A DNA stretch of 64,000 nt from Variovorax sp. 679 (GTDB lineage: Bacteria > Pseudomonadota > Gammaproteobacteria > Burkholderiales > Burkholderiaceae_C), in contig NZ_RXFS01000002.1 in NCBI RefSeq assembly GCF_003952185.1, positions 124,001 to 188,000 on the forward strand. The letters are read 5' to 3'. The position numbers were made by a program, and so were the translations under genes. The notes below the pieces were generated by a model. It worked only from the letters and a program-made list of their open reading frames with translations. It ran no database searches and was not told the origin of the DNA. Below are positions 9,672-18,075 of this stretch, in pieces. Position 1 is the stretch's first letter. Every line of letters starts with the position of its first letter.

Positions 9672-10136
9672 TCAGATGAAAAGCTGGATGGCCGGCAACG
9701 CGCGCCCGGCATTGAGCAGGTCGACGCGCTTCTCGCGGATCGACCAGCCGGTGGATGTGCGGACGAGGTGATGGCGCGCGGTGCCACTCAGCATGAGTTG
9801 GCCTTCGCCGCGCGCCTCCACGTAGAGAAACGGCGTACGCAGCCATGCCTCGTCGCCCTCCTCGCGCTCGATGCGCGAAGGCTGCAGCACGTGCTGGCTG
9901 TGGCTCGCGGGGTGCTGCGAATGCGCGCGCGGGTTCTTCAGACGGTCCACGCGCAACTGCAGCAAGAGCCGGTCTTCGTACGCCAGAGAGTTGTGCGAGA
10001 ACGGATCGGCCTGCGCCGCGCCGAGCAGCGGCACCCAGTAGTGACCGTCTTCCGCGAACAGGGCCAGCCAGTCGTCGAAGCGCCGCTCGTCGAGCAGCGC
10101 CGCCTCGTGGGCGACGAAATCGCGCGGGTCCGTCAT
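9672..10136 (-). CDS. Aromatic-ring-hydroxylating dioxygenase beta subunit (pair 1)
   Basis: A 154-residue small subunit of a Rieske oxygenase, SnoaL/NTF2-like fold. Typical phrases are ERRFDDWLALFAEDGHYWVP, YEDRLLLQLRVDRL and the C-terminal KRVDLLNAG. It has a structural role in an alpha3beta3 hexamer. Its ATG overlaps the stop of the alpha gene (ATGA). It resembles the second beta subunit at 19712 (both end ALPA-IQLFI or ALPA-VQLFI), so the two oxygenases are paralogous. The longer upstream frame only shadows the alpha gene. Confidence 0.88.
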   Translation of the reverse strand: MTDPRDFVAHEAALLDERRFDDWLALFAEDGHYWVPLLGAAQADPFSHNSLAYEDRLLLQLRVDRLKNPRAHSQHPASHSQHVLQPSRIEREEGDEAWLRTPFLYVEARGEGQLMLSGTARHHLVRTSTGWSIREKRVDLLNAGRALPAIQLFI

Positions 10137-11458
10137 GCCGTGGCCTCCATGCCCGCCGCCATGGCCTTCGCCCAGGCGCGGAACTGGTTGCGCATCAGCA
10201 GCTCGTTGGTGCCGTTGGTGGTGACCGTGGCTTGCTGCGTCTCGGCCGGGTCGTAGTTGCGATGCAGGCTCACCCATTCATTACCGCCGGCGCGCAGGCC
10301 CTGCTGGATGCTCTCGAACAGGTGCACGTCGTCGTGCGCGACCACCGACATCGGCGAAAACACGAGCCGGTTGTAGCTCATGGCCCGCTCGAAGAGCAGC
10401 GAGGGCGCCCCGGCCGCGCGGAAGCTCCAGGCCTCGATCAGCGTGCGGTCGGCCGCCAGCGGGCGGATCACGCGGATGGCCTGCGGCGAGCCCTTGACCG
10501 ACAGGCTCGGAAAGAAGACCGAGTTCTGCGGCGATCGCTGCAGTATCTCGGCGGCCCGCTCCTCACCGTGCGCGGCGCGCATCGCGGCCTCGTACTCCGG
10601 CAGCTGCGCGTAGTTGGAGTGGATGCTGAAGTTCACCCCCAGCACGCTGTGGCCGTTGGCGAACACCCGTCCGCCCATCCTGTCGAAGAACTCGTAGCCC
10701 GAGCCGAAGGGCAATATCTGCTCCATCGCCATCGGCTTGGGGTCCGTTGGCGCATGGCCCTCCCACAGCGCCTCGGCCGCCTTGGTGGCCGACTCGTGCG
10801 TGGACATCGGGTGCACCGTGTCGTTGATGTTCTCCAGGTACATCTTCCAGTTGCAGTGGACGATGTTGCGCAGCACGCCGCCGCCCACGGTCAGCCTGCC
10901 CTCGGGCGAACGATCGACCATGTTGTCGAGCGCACCCAGCACCTCGCCGAAGTAGTCGTCGAACGAAGGTCCGGTGTCCGACAGCCGCACGAAGACGAAG
11001 TCTCGGTACACCTTCACGTTCTTCACCACCGACAGCCCCTGCCCCGACTCGCAGGCCTTGAGCTGCGTGCCCTCGTAGCCGTTCTTCAGCGGCAGCCCGA
11101 GCGGCGCGCCGTCGAGCTTGTAGGTCCAGGCGTGATACGGGCAACGGAAGAAGCGGCCGGTGTTGCCGCACTCGTCCGTCACCAGCTGCGTGCCCTTGTG
11201 GGCGCAGCGGTTGTAGAGCACATGCACCTCGCCATCGGGCTGGCGCACCATGAGCAACGGTCGCCCCGCGATCTCCTGCGTGACGAAATCACCCGGATCC
11301 GGCACCTGGCTCGCATGGCCGAGAAAGACCCAGGTGCTGGCGAACAGATGCTCCTGTTCCAGCGCGAAAAGCTCCTCGCTGAGGTACAGGTCGCGGTGCA
11401 CCCGGTCGTTCCGGACCAGCGCCGCGACAAGATCGGGGCGGTTGCGGTAGGTGGTCAT
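10133..11458 (-). CDS. Rieske aromatic-ring-hydroxylating dioxygenase alpha subunit (pair 1)
   Basis: A 441-residue Rieske oxygenase large subunit. The Rieske cluster ligands are C85, H87, C106 and H109 (CAH...CPYH). The mononuclear iron site has D213, H216 and H221 in NDTVHPMSTHES. It inserts dioxygen into an aromatic ring using electrons from a reductase; the only reductase nearby is at 21548. The first 40 residues match the second alpha subunit at 28 of 40 positions, showing a duplication. It starts 138 bp after the binding-protein gene, behind a copy of the intergenic repeat. Confidence 0.9.
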   Translation of the reverse strand: MTTYRNRPDLVAALVRNDRVHRDLYLSEELFALEQEHLFASTWVFLGHASQVPDPGDFVTQEIAGRPLLMVRQPDGEVHVLYNRCAHKGTQLVTDECGNTGRFFRCPYHAWTYKLDGAPLGLPLKNGYEGTQLKACESGQGLSVVKNVKVYRDFVFVRLSDTGPSFDDYFGEVLGALDNMVDRSPEGRLTVGGGVLRNIVHCNWKMYLENINDTVHPMSTHESATKAAEALWEGHAPTDPKPMAMEQILPFGSGYEFFDRMGGRVFANGHSVLGVNFSIHSNYAQLPEYEAAMRAAHGEERAAEILQRSPQNSVFFPSLSVKGSPQAIRVIRPLAADRTLIEAWSFRAAGAPSLLFERAMSYNRLVFSPMSVVAHDDVHLFESIQQGLRAGGNEWVSLHRNYDPAETQQATVTTNGTNELLMRNQFRAWAKAMAAGMEATA

Positions 11459-11492
11459 GGATGTGCTCCTGATTCGGGTCGCGTCACGCGAA

Positions 11493-11588
11493 TTCGCGGA
11501 ACACCGAGGAACCGGCTTTGCCGGGCCTCAGGTGTTGCCCCCGGTAGGGGGTTGGCGAAGCGACACGAAGTGCGCGCAGCCTGGGGGC
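11493..11588 (-). repeat. Intercistronic repeat, copy A
   Basis: One of three roughly 96-bp near-identical elements (others at 13989 and 63105). Read with transcription, it starts 8 bases after the stop codon of the binding protein at 11597. It holds a 37-base hairpin (11500-11536): outer arms AACACC/GGTGTT, middle GAGG/CCTC, inner CCGGC/GCCGG, loop AAA. The middle pair is GCGG/CCGC in copy C, a compensatory change. Another run, CCCCC followed by GGGGG, can pair nearby. Confidence 0.8.
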
Positions 11589-11596
11589 GAGCTTGT

Positions 11597-12739
11597 TCAC
11601 GGGACCAGCTTCCACTGTCCCTTGGTCATCTGCACGATGACCACGCCGCGTTGGTCGGAGCCATAGCGGTCGTCGGGCTTGAAGGTATAGATGCCATGCG
11701 TGCCCACCAGCTCCTTCGTACCCACGATGGCATCGCGCAGCGCCGTGCGGTAGGCCGGTGTGCCCGGCTCGCCCTTGGTGCGCGAGGCCGCGTCGGCCAG
11801 CAGCAGGTAGGCGTCGTAGGTGTACGACGAGAAGGCATCGGTCGGCACCGCGCCGTTGACCTTCTGGTAGGCGTTGCGAAAGCCCATCGCAACCTTCTTG
11901 ATCGGGTTGGCGTCGGGCAGCTGGTCAGCCACCAGCACCGGGCCGCTGGGCACCTGCAGCCCTTCGATGGAAGCGCCGCCCACGCGCACGAAGTCGGCAT
12001 TGATAAGGCCGTGCGTGCCATAGATCTTTCCCTTGTAGCCGCGCTCGGACAGCGCGATGTACGGCAGCGCGCCGGGCGTGCCCGAATTGCCCGCGAACAC
12101 CGCGTCGGGCCGCGCCGCGACGATCTTCAGCACCTGCCCGGCCACCGACGAATCGCTGCGCGCATAGCGTTCGTTCGCCACCACCTTGATGCCGGCGGCA
12201 TCGGCGCTCTTGACCAGCGAGTCGTAGGCCAGATCGCCCAGCGCATCGGAGAAGCCGATGAAAGCCACCGTCTTCACGCCCGACTTTTTCATGCGATCGA
12301 CCACGCCCGCGACCATGAGCGGGAACGGCTGCGACACCGTCACCGTCCACGCGCCCTCGGGGCCGGCGATGGTCACCGGCGTGGGCGAGATCAGCGGCGT
12401 GTTGAGCTCGCGCGCCACCGAGGCGATGGCCATCGCGCCCGGCACGCCCGAGGTGCCGATGAGCACGTCGACTTTGTCCTCGGTCACCAGTTTGCGCGCA
12501 TTGCGCCCGGCGGTGGTGGGGTCGGAGGCATCGTCGAGCACGATGAGCTGCACCTTGCGCCCGGCGATCTCCGGACGCTCGGCGATGGCGGCGCGGATGC
12601 CCTTCTCGTAGGGCACGCCCAGCGCGGCCACCGGCCCCGAGAGCGAGCTGATGAAGCCGATCTTCAGGTCGGCGGCGGTGGCCTGCGCCGCGGCCAGGGC
12701 AACGGCCGTGGCGGCCAGCAAGCGGGTGATCTTTTTCAT
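11597..12739 (-). CDS. Periplasmic substrate-binding protein of HAAT-type ABC transporter (copy 2)
   Basis: A 380-residue periplasmic binding protein with a classical signal peptide ending TATAA before DLKIGFISSLSGPVAALG. It is closely related to the neighbour at 12762 and more distantly to that at 8458. The same conserved blocks occur (SDALGDLAYDSL, NERYARSD, VGTHGIYTFKP). The two middle binding-protein genes lie tandemly, 22 bases apart, which suggests local duplication followed by divergence. It has no dedicated permease and presumably docks on the LivH/LivM pair at 5584-8423. Confidence 0.9.
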   Translation of the reverse strand: MKKITRLLAATAVALAAAQATAADLKIGFISSLSGPVAALGVPYEKGIRAAIAERPEIAGRKVQLIVLDDASDPTTAGRNARKLVTEDKVDVLIGTSGVPGAMAIASVARELNTPLISPTPVTIAGPEGAWTVTVSQPFPLMVAGVVDRMKKSGVKTVAFIGFSDALGDLAYDSLVKSADAAGIKVVANERYARSDSSVAGQVLKIVAARPDAVFAGNSGTPGALPYIALSERGYKGKIYGTHGLINADFVRVGGASIEGLQVPSGPVLVADQLPDANPIKKVAMGFRNAYQKVNGAVPTDAFSSYTYDAYLLLADAASRTKGEPGTPAYRTALRDAIVGTKELVGTHGIYTFKPDDRYGSDQRGVVIVQMTKGQWKLVP

Positions 12740-12761
12740 GTCGGCTTTCTTGTCCGTGATC

Positions 12762-13928
12762 TCAGGGAACCAGCTTCCATTGGCCCTTTTCGAGCTTCAC
12801 GACGACACGCGAGCGATCGTCGGAGCCGTAGCGATCGGTCGGCTTGAAGTTGTAGACCGAGTGCGTGCCCACCAGCTCCTTGGTGCTGACGATGGCATCG
12901 CGCAGCGCCAGGCGGAACTGCGGCGTGCCGGGCTCGGCCTTGCTAGCCAGCGCACGCTGCGCCGCGTCGAGGTAGATCAGCCATGCATCGAAGCTGTAGG
13001 CCGAGAAGGTGTCGGTGGGTGGAGCGCCGTTGGCCTTCTGGTAGGCCGAGCGGAAGTCCATCGCGATCTTCTTCATCGGGTTGTTGTCGGGCAGCTGCTC
13101 GGCCACCACCACCGGGCCCGTGGGCGCCAGCAGGCCTTCGACCGACGGGCCACCGACGCGGATGAAGTCGGGGTTGATCAGCGAATGCATGCCGTAGATC
13201 TTTCCCTTGTAGCCGCGCTCGGTGAGCGCGAGATACGGCAGCGCGCCCGGCGTGCCCGAGGCGCCGGTGATCACCGCGTCGGGGCGCAGCGCCACGATCT
13301 TCAGCACCTGGCCGGCCACCGACGAATCGCTGCGCGCATAGCGCTCGTTGCTCACCACCTTGATGCCGGCGGCGGGCGCCGACTTCATGAGCGCGTCGTA
13401 CACCAGGTCGCCCCAGGCGTCGGAGTAGCCGATGTAGGCCACCGTCTTCACGCCGGCCTGCTTCATCTTCTCGACCATCGCGCCCATCATCAGCGGCGCA
13501 GGCTGCGGCAACGTCACCATCCACGCGCCCTCCTCACCGGCCAGGTCGGCGTTGGCGATGGAGATCAGCGGCGTCTTCGTCTCGCGCGCCACGCCGGCGA
13601 TGGCCAGCGAGCCCGGCGCGCCGGCCGTGCCGATGATGACGTCGACCTTGTCCTCCTCGATCATCTTGCGCGCGTTGCGCGCGGCCGTGGACGGGTCGGA
13701 TGCATCGTCGAGCTGGATCACCTGGACCTTGCGGCCTCCGACCTCCGACTTGTAGGCGGCCGCGGCCTTCATGCCCTTGTCGTACGGAATGCCGAGCGAC
13801 GACACCGGCCCCGACATCGAAGTGATGAAGCCGACCTTGAGATCGGCGGCCCAGGCGCCCGCGGCGCTCAGCGCGCCGAGGCCCGCCGCAATGGCAGCGA
13901 GTGTGCGAATTCGGTTCAGGACTTTCAT
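12762..13928 (-). CDS. Periplasmic substrate-binding protein of HAAT-type ABC transporter (copy 3)
   Basis: A 388-residue binding protein. The signal peptide ends in GAWAA, then DLKVGFITSMSGPVSSLG. The start at 13928 is used because the longer frame runs back through the intergenic repeat. It is first of the tandem pair and follows a 161-bp gap containing repeat copy B, the largest gap in the locus. Homologous over its full length to the other two binding proteins. Three receptors for one permease suggest recognition of several related acids, for example an auxin and its breakdown products (inference). Confidence 0.9.
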   Translation of the reverse strand: MKVLNRIRTLAAIAAGLGALSAAGAWAADLKVGFITSMSGPVSSLGIPYDKGMKAAAAYKSEVGGRKVQVIQLDDASDPSTAARNARKMIEEDKVDVIIGTAGAPGSLAIAGVARETKTPLISIANADLAGEEGAWMVTLPQPAPLMMGAMVEKMKQAGVKTVAYIGYSDAWGDLVYDALMKSAPAAGIKVVSNERYARSDSSVAGQVLKIVALRPDAVITGASGTPGALPYLALTERGYKGKIYGMHSLINPDFIRVGGPSVEGLLAPTGPVVVAEQLPDNNPMKKIAMDFRSAYQKANGAPPTDTFSAYSFDAWLIYLDAAQRALASKAEPGTPQFRLALRDAIVSTKELVGTHSVYNFKPTDRYGSDDRSRVVVKLEKGQWKLVP

Positions 13929-13988
13929 GACGATGCTCCAGAGGTTGTCAAAGGGAGGACGAAAAGGAAAACGACACCGCCACGCCAT

Positions 13989-14085
13989 TTCGCGAAACAC
14001 CGCGGAGCCGGCTCTGCCGGGGCGCAGGTGTTGCCCCCTGGAAGGGGGTTGGCGTAGCGACACGAAGTGCACGAAGACTGGGGGT
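13989..14085 (-). repeat. Intercistronic repeat, copy B
   Basis: Second copy of the roughly 96-bp element. Read with transcription, it starts 4 bases after the TGA of the SDR gene at 14090. Its hairpin spans 13996-14032 with the same AACACC/GGTGTT outer arms and CCGGC/GCCGG inner arms, loop AGA; the middle helix is slightly weaker (one mismatch). It lies between the SDR and the first of the tandem binding proteins. Confidence 0.8.
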
Positions 14086-14089
14086 CATT

Positions 14090-14824
14090 TCAAAGTGCCA
14101 GACTTCCGACACTGGTGCCGCCGCACACGTACAGCACCTGGCCGGTGATGAAGCTGTTGTCGGCATCGGCGAAGAAACGCACGGCGCGTGCCACGTCGGC
14201 CGATTCGCCGAGGCGCCTGACGGGCACCGAGGCCGCGAGAGCGCGTTCCTTCTCGCTGCCGGCCTCGACCACGTCGTAGAACATGTCTGTACGGATGGGC
14301 CCCGGTGCCACCACGTTCACCGTGATGCCGTCGGCCGCGAGCTCCAGCGCCCAGGTGCGCGCCATGCCCAGCATGCCGGCCTTGGTGGCCGAATAGCTGG
14401 TGCGCGTGGCCAGGCCCAGCGCGGCGCGCGAGGACAGCAGCACCACGCGGCCGAAGCGCTGTGCACGCATCGCGGGCAATGCACCTTGCACGAGCTGGAT
14501 CGCACAGCCCAGGTGCAGGTCGACCAGCGCGTCGAGGTCTTCGAGCTTCACCTCAGGCAGCAGCGCTGCACGGATGACGCCCGCGTTGTGCACGATGGTG
14601 GTCGGCGAGAACCGCGTCACCAAGTCCCGCACCGCCTCGCCCGTGGCGGCGCGATCGCTCAGGTCGACCTCGATACTGTGCAGCTTCGGGTGGTCGATCT
14701 CCGCCTTACGGCGCGCGAGCGACACCACCTCGTAGCCCTGCGCCAGCAGGTCTTCGCAGATGGCCTTGCCGATGCCGGCGCTGCCGCCGGTGACGGCCGC
14801 GACCTTGGGTGCAGCGCCGGTCAT
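14090..14824 (-). CDS. Short-chain dehydrogenase with intact active site (BbsD-like role proposed)
   Basis: A 244-residue SDR. The cofactor motif TGGSAGIG is at 12-19, HNAG at 79-82, serines at 131-132, and Y144/K148 (YSATK) complete the active site. Its ATG overlaps the stop of the cyclase-family gene. One gene further on is a DUF35-SDR fusion whose SDR part has lost these residues. In anaerobic toluene degradation, BbsCD is an SDR heteromer with one active and one inactive subunit, next to the thiolase BbsAB. This gene would be the active partner in an analogous complex. That is inference from motif state and gene order. Confidence 0.85.
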   Translation of the reverse strand: MTGAAPKVAAVTGGSAGIGKAICEDLLAQGYEVVSLARRKAEIDHPKLHSIEVDLSDRAATGEAVRDLVTRFSPTTIVHNAGVIRAALLPEVKLEDLDALVDLHLGCAIQLVQGALPAMRAQRFGRVVLLSSRAALGLATRTSYSATKAGMLGMARTWALELAADGITVNVVAPGPIRTDMFYDVVEAGSEKERALAASVPVRRLGESADVARAVRFFADADNSFITGQVLYVCGGTSVGSLAL

Positions 14825-15633
14825 GCCGAGGCCCCCACCAGCGCCAGCACCCGCAACGGGCTGCCGCTGCCCTTCTCGATCTTCAGCGGCGGGCAGATCA
14901 GCACCGCACCGGCCGCAGGCAGCAAATCGAGATTGCTCAGGCACTGCAGGCCGTAGCGGCCCGCGCCGTGCATGTAGTAGTGGCAGGGGTACGGCGGGCG
15001 CAGGTGGTAGCCCTGCCCCGCATCGGTGCCGATGGCCTCCGAGCCGAAGCCCAGCACATCGCGCTGCTCGACCAGGAATCGCACGGCGGCAGTGCTCGGG
15101 CCCGGCGTGTGCTGGCCCGTCTCGTCGAAGTTCTGGTAGGCCTCGGGGTCGGTGCGCTTGGACCAGTCGGTGCGCATCAGCACCCACGCGCCCTTCGGGA
15201 TGCGGCCATGCGCGGCCTCGTAGGCCTCGATGTCCTCGAGAGTGAGCAGGTAGTCGGGGTCGTCCTTCACCTGTGGCGAGCAGTCGATCACGCAGGCCGG
15301 CGCCACGAAGTGCTGCACGGGAATGGTGTCGACAGAGTTGTTCGGCAGGTCGCGGCCCGAGATCCAGTGGATCGGCGCGTCGAAGTGCGTGCCGGTGTGT
15401 TCGCCGCAGGAGAAGTTGTTCCAATACCAGCCGGGTCCGCGCTCGTCGTACTTCGACACCTCCTCGATGCGGAAGGGCCAGCACTGGCCCATCTCGGGCG
15501 GCAGCGCGATCTGCGGGAACTCGGGCGTCAGCGTCTGCGTGAGGTCGATCACGCGGATGCGGCCGCTGGCCATGGCGGTCACCAGGCCGCCGAGGATCTC
15601 GGCGGTGGACATCAGTTCGGTTGTCGTGGTCAT
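14821..15633 (-). CDS. Cyclase-family metal hydrolase, isatin-hydrolase-like
   Basis: A 270-residue member of the cyclase family (PF04199), which includes kynurenine formamidase and isatin hydrolase. The metal-binding motif HTGTHFDAPIH is at 79-89, giving H79, H83, D85 and H89. Isatin hydrolase opens the lactam ring of isatin to isatinate, a known step in some bacterial indole-3-acetate pathways. The neighbours (Rieske oxygenases, indolepyruvate-oxidoreductase-like pair) make that the best guess, but another cyclic amide or lactone is possible. The ATG at 15633 gives the usual family length; the SDR downstream overlaps by ATGA. Confidence 0.8.
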   Translation of the reverse strand: MTTTTELMSTAEILGGLVTAMASGRIRVIDLTQTLTPEFPQIALPPEMGQCWPFRIEEVSKYDERGPGWYWNNFSCGEHTGTHFDAPIHWISGRDLPNNSVDTIPVQHFVAPACVIDCSPQVKDDPDYLLTLEDIEAYEAAHGRIPKGAWVLMRTDWSKRTDPEAYQNFDETGQHTPGPSTAAVRFLVEQRDVLGFGSEAIGTDAGQGYHLRPPYPCHYYMHGAGRYGLQCLSNLDLLPAAGAVLICPPLKIEKGSGSPLRVLALVGASA

Positions 15634-15649
15634 TCGTGTGGCTCCTGTC

Positions 15650-16903
15650 TCAGCCGCCTGCAGCGAGTTCGCGCTCGAGCACCTTGGGGTTGTCGCGCCA
15701 GCGCTCCAGCCACTCCTGCGCCACGTCACCGGGGTACACGTCTTCCACGCCGTCGCGCAGCGCCTTCACGATGGCATTGGCCAGCGCGGTGGGCGCGAGC
15801 TTGGGCGGCGGCGTGTGCTGGTTCCACTCGTCGTCGATGGGCCCGGGGAACACGTTGATCACGCGGATGCCGGCCGGCCGCATCTCTGCGCGCAAGCACT
15901 GCGCGAGCGAGTGCGCCGCTGCCTTCGAGGCGCTGAAGGTGCCGTGCGGCGGGAAGTTGCTCAGCGCATAGATCGACAGCAGGTTGACCCAGGCGGTCGC
16001 GCCTGTCACGCCGTCGGCCGAGCGGCCTTTCAGGGCGGGCCCGAACTCCTGCGCGAGGCGCAGCAGCCCGAAGTAGTTGATGTCCATCTCGGCCTTGGCC
16101 ACGTCCGTGCCGCGCCGTGCGCCGATGCCGAAGGTGCGGTGCACCTCCGCGTTGTTGATGACGATGTCGACCTTGCCGCCGATGGAGCCGGCAAGCTCCG
16201 TCACCTGGCGGCCGTTGGTCAGGTCCAGCGGCACCAGCGTGACCGGGGGCAGCGCCGAGATGTCGTCGAGCCCGTCGCCCATCTTCTTCCAGGGCTCGGC
16301 ATGGCCGACCCAGACGATGTCGGCGCCGGCCTTCACCAGCGCACGCACGATGGCCTGGCCGGTCTCGGTCTTGCCGTCGGTCACCAGCACCTTGCGGAAC
16401 TTGGGGTCGCTGGTCATTTCGCGGAGCATCTTGTCGTCGGCCATGTGGGGACTCCCTTCGTTCGGAAAACCAATGAGAACGGCCTGGCCGGCGCGGTCGA
16501 GCCGGGCGCCGACACGCACGCGCTGCGGCGCATCGCCGACCTCGCCGTGCAGGTGGACCATGAGCGTGGGGCCGGCATCCAGGTGCACCAGGCCCAGCCG
16601 CCAGGGCAGCCGCTCACGGAAGAACAGGTCGTTGCTGTGATGCAGCGTCGTGCTGCCGAGCAGTTCGCCCTCGCCGCTCTGCTCGCGCCAGCGCAGCGCG
16701 GCCGAGAGGCACTTGTGGCAGACCTCGCGCGGCGGGTACTGCACCGTGCCGCAGTCTTCGCAGGTCTGCAGTTCGAAGCGGCCTTCGGCTGCGGCAGCGG
16801 TAAGGCCGAGCGCCACGCGGCCACGCGCGCCGGGCGGCAGGTTCATCTGCCGGGTGCGCAGCACCGGGTTCTTGCGCGGGGGGCGCATCAAGGGCATCGT
16901 CAT
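15650..16903 (-). CDS. Fusion of DUF35 Zn-ribbon/OB-fold protein and degenerate SDR
   Basis: A 417-residue fusion. Residues 1 to about 145 are a DUF35 Zn-ribbon/OB-fold domain with C48, C51, C62 and C65, a usual partner of SCPx-type thiolases. Residues from about 165 form an SDR with lost motifs: VTDGKTETG where TGxxxGxG is expected, NNAE for NNAG, and F323 in place of the catalytic tyrosine (FSASK). It is therefore probably a non-catalytic SDR subunit. An internal ATG (residue 154, base 16444) has a good Shine-Dalgarno (AAGGGAG), so the SDR half may also be made alone. The ATG overlaps the thiolase stop. It combines the roles of BbsA and BbsC (inference). Confidence 0.85.
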   Translation of the reverse strand: MTMPLMRPPRKNPVLRTRQMNLPPGARGRVALGLTAAAAEGRFELQTCEDCGTVQYPPREVCHKCLSAALRWREQSGEGELLGSTTLHHSNDLFFRERLPWRLGLVHLDAGPTLMVHLHGEVGDAPQRVRVGARLDRAGQAVLIGFPNEGSPHMADDKMLREMTSDPKFRKVLVTDGKTETGQAIVRALVKAGADIVWVGHAEPWKKMGDGLDDISALPPVTLVPLDLTNGRQVTELAGSIGGKVDIVINNAEVHRTFGIGARRGTDVAKAEMDINYFGLLRLAQEFGPALKGRSADGVTGATAWVNLLSIYALSNFPPHGTFSASKAAAHSLAQCLRAEMRPAGIRVINVFPGPIDDEWNQHTPPPKLAPTALANAIVKALRDGVEDVYPGDVAQEWLERWRDNPKVLERELAAGG

Positions 16904-18075
16904 GCGGGTCTCCCCAGGATCACCGCGCCTGTGCACAGGCAGCGGTCGTAGGTCACCATGCCGAAGCCGGCGACGAGGCCCGACTGGGCATTCGGTACGG
17001 CGCGTTGTCCGGCCTGATCGGTGAGTTGCCTGATCGCCTCGACCATGCCGAGGAAGCCGCCCGCAGCGCCTGCCTGCCCTGCCGAGAGCTGGCCGCCGCT
17101 GGTGTTGTTCGGAAAGCTGCCGTCGAAGGTCATGGTGTTGGCCTGCACGAAGGCCGGGCCTTCGCCCTTCTCGCAGAAGCCCAGGTCCTCGAACTGCATC
17201 ATCACGATGACGGGGTAGTCGTCGTAGGTCTGCACGAAGTCGAGTTCTGCGGGCTGGATGCCGGCCTGCGCGTAGAGATCGTCGCGGTCCTTGCGCCAGC
17301 CGCCCTGCACCATCACCGGGTCTTCGGCGTAGGCGTTGTGGCGTTCGATGGCGCCGCGGATCACGACGTGTGCAAGGCCCAGGTCGCGCGCGCGCTCCTC
17401 GCTCATCACGAGGAAGGCGTCGGCGCCGGCGCAGGGCATCACGCAGTCGAACAGATGGATCGGGTCGGAGATGGGCCGCGCGGCCATGTACTCGTCGAGC
17501 GTCAGCGCCTTCTTGAACATCGCGTTGGGGTTGCCCAGCGCGTTGGTGCGCTGGTTCACGCAGATGCGACCGAAGTCCTCGCGCCTGGCGCCGTAGGTGC
17601 GCATGTAGTTGGCGGTGATGAACGCGAAGATCGAGTTCGGGCCGCCCGAGCCGTAGGGGTAGCTCGCGTCCCGCGCGAAGTTGCTGAAGCTGCCGAGCGT
17701 CTGGCGGAAGGAGTCGACGTGGTTGGTGTCAGCGCCCACGCAAGCGACGATGTCCGCGTCGCCCGCCTGCACCGCCCGCGCCGCACGGCGCAGGCACATC
17801 ACGCCCGAGGCACCACCGGTGGGCACATGGTCGAGCCAGCGCGGCGACATGCCCAGGTGCTGCGTGACGCCCACGGCCGTGTCGGGCGCGAGCGAGAAGC
17901 TGCTGAGGCACAGGCCGTCGATCTGCTCCTTGGCAACGCCGCTCGCCTGCACAAGCGCCTCGACAGCCTGGCCGATGAACCAGTGTGCGGTGCGCGTGGA
18001 ATAGCGCACATAGGGCACGGTGACGGGCACCGCGACCGCCACGCCTTCGTAGGAAAGCCGTCGTTTCGTCGTCAT
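16900..18075 (-). CDS. SCPx-type thiolase family protein with altered active site
   Basis: A 391-residue thiolase-fold protein of the kind found beside DUF35 proteins. At the place of the nucleophilic cysteine the sequence is TGGASG (86-91), with glycine 88 and a cysteine only at 94; in the C-terminal GHP motif, GGQLSAGQAGAAGG has Q334 for histidine. C381 in CTGAV is kept. The aligned positions are judged by eye. It could cleave a 3-ketoacyl-CoA with the DUF35 domain encoded next door, as BbsAB does for benzoylsuccinyl-CoA, but needs an unusual mechanism. ATGA overlaps link it to both neighbours. Confidence 0.82.
   Translation of the reverse strand: MTTKRRLSYEGVAVAVPVTVPYVRYSTRTAHWFIGQAVEALVQASGVAKEQIDGLCLSSFSLAPDTAVGVTQHLGMSPRWLDHVPTGGASGVMCLRRAARAVQAGDADIVACVGADTNHVDSFRQTLGSFSNFARDASYPYGSGGPNSIFAFITANYMRTYGARREDFGRICVNQRTNALGNPNAMFKKALTLDEYMAARPISDPIHLFDCVMPCAGADAFLVMSEERARDLGLAHVVIRGAIERHNAYAEDPVMVQGGWRKDRDDLYAQAGIQPAELDFVQTYDDYPVIVMMQFEDLGFCEKGEGPAFVQANTMTFDGSFPNNTSGGQLSAGQAGAAGGFLGMVEAIRQLTDQAGQRAVPNAQSGLVAGFGMVTYDRCLCTGAVILGRPA

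Noticed and set aside
9845..12847. A 1000-codon open frame on the plus strand across the Rieske and binding-protein genes
   Set aside because: Its translation is rich in arginine, histidine and alanine without domain motifs; it is the antisense shadow of well-supported minus-strand genes in GC-rich DNA.
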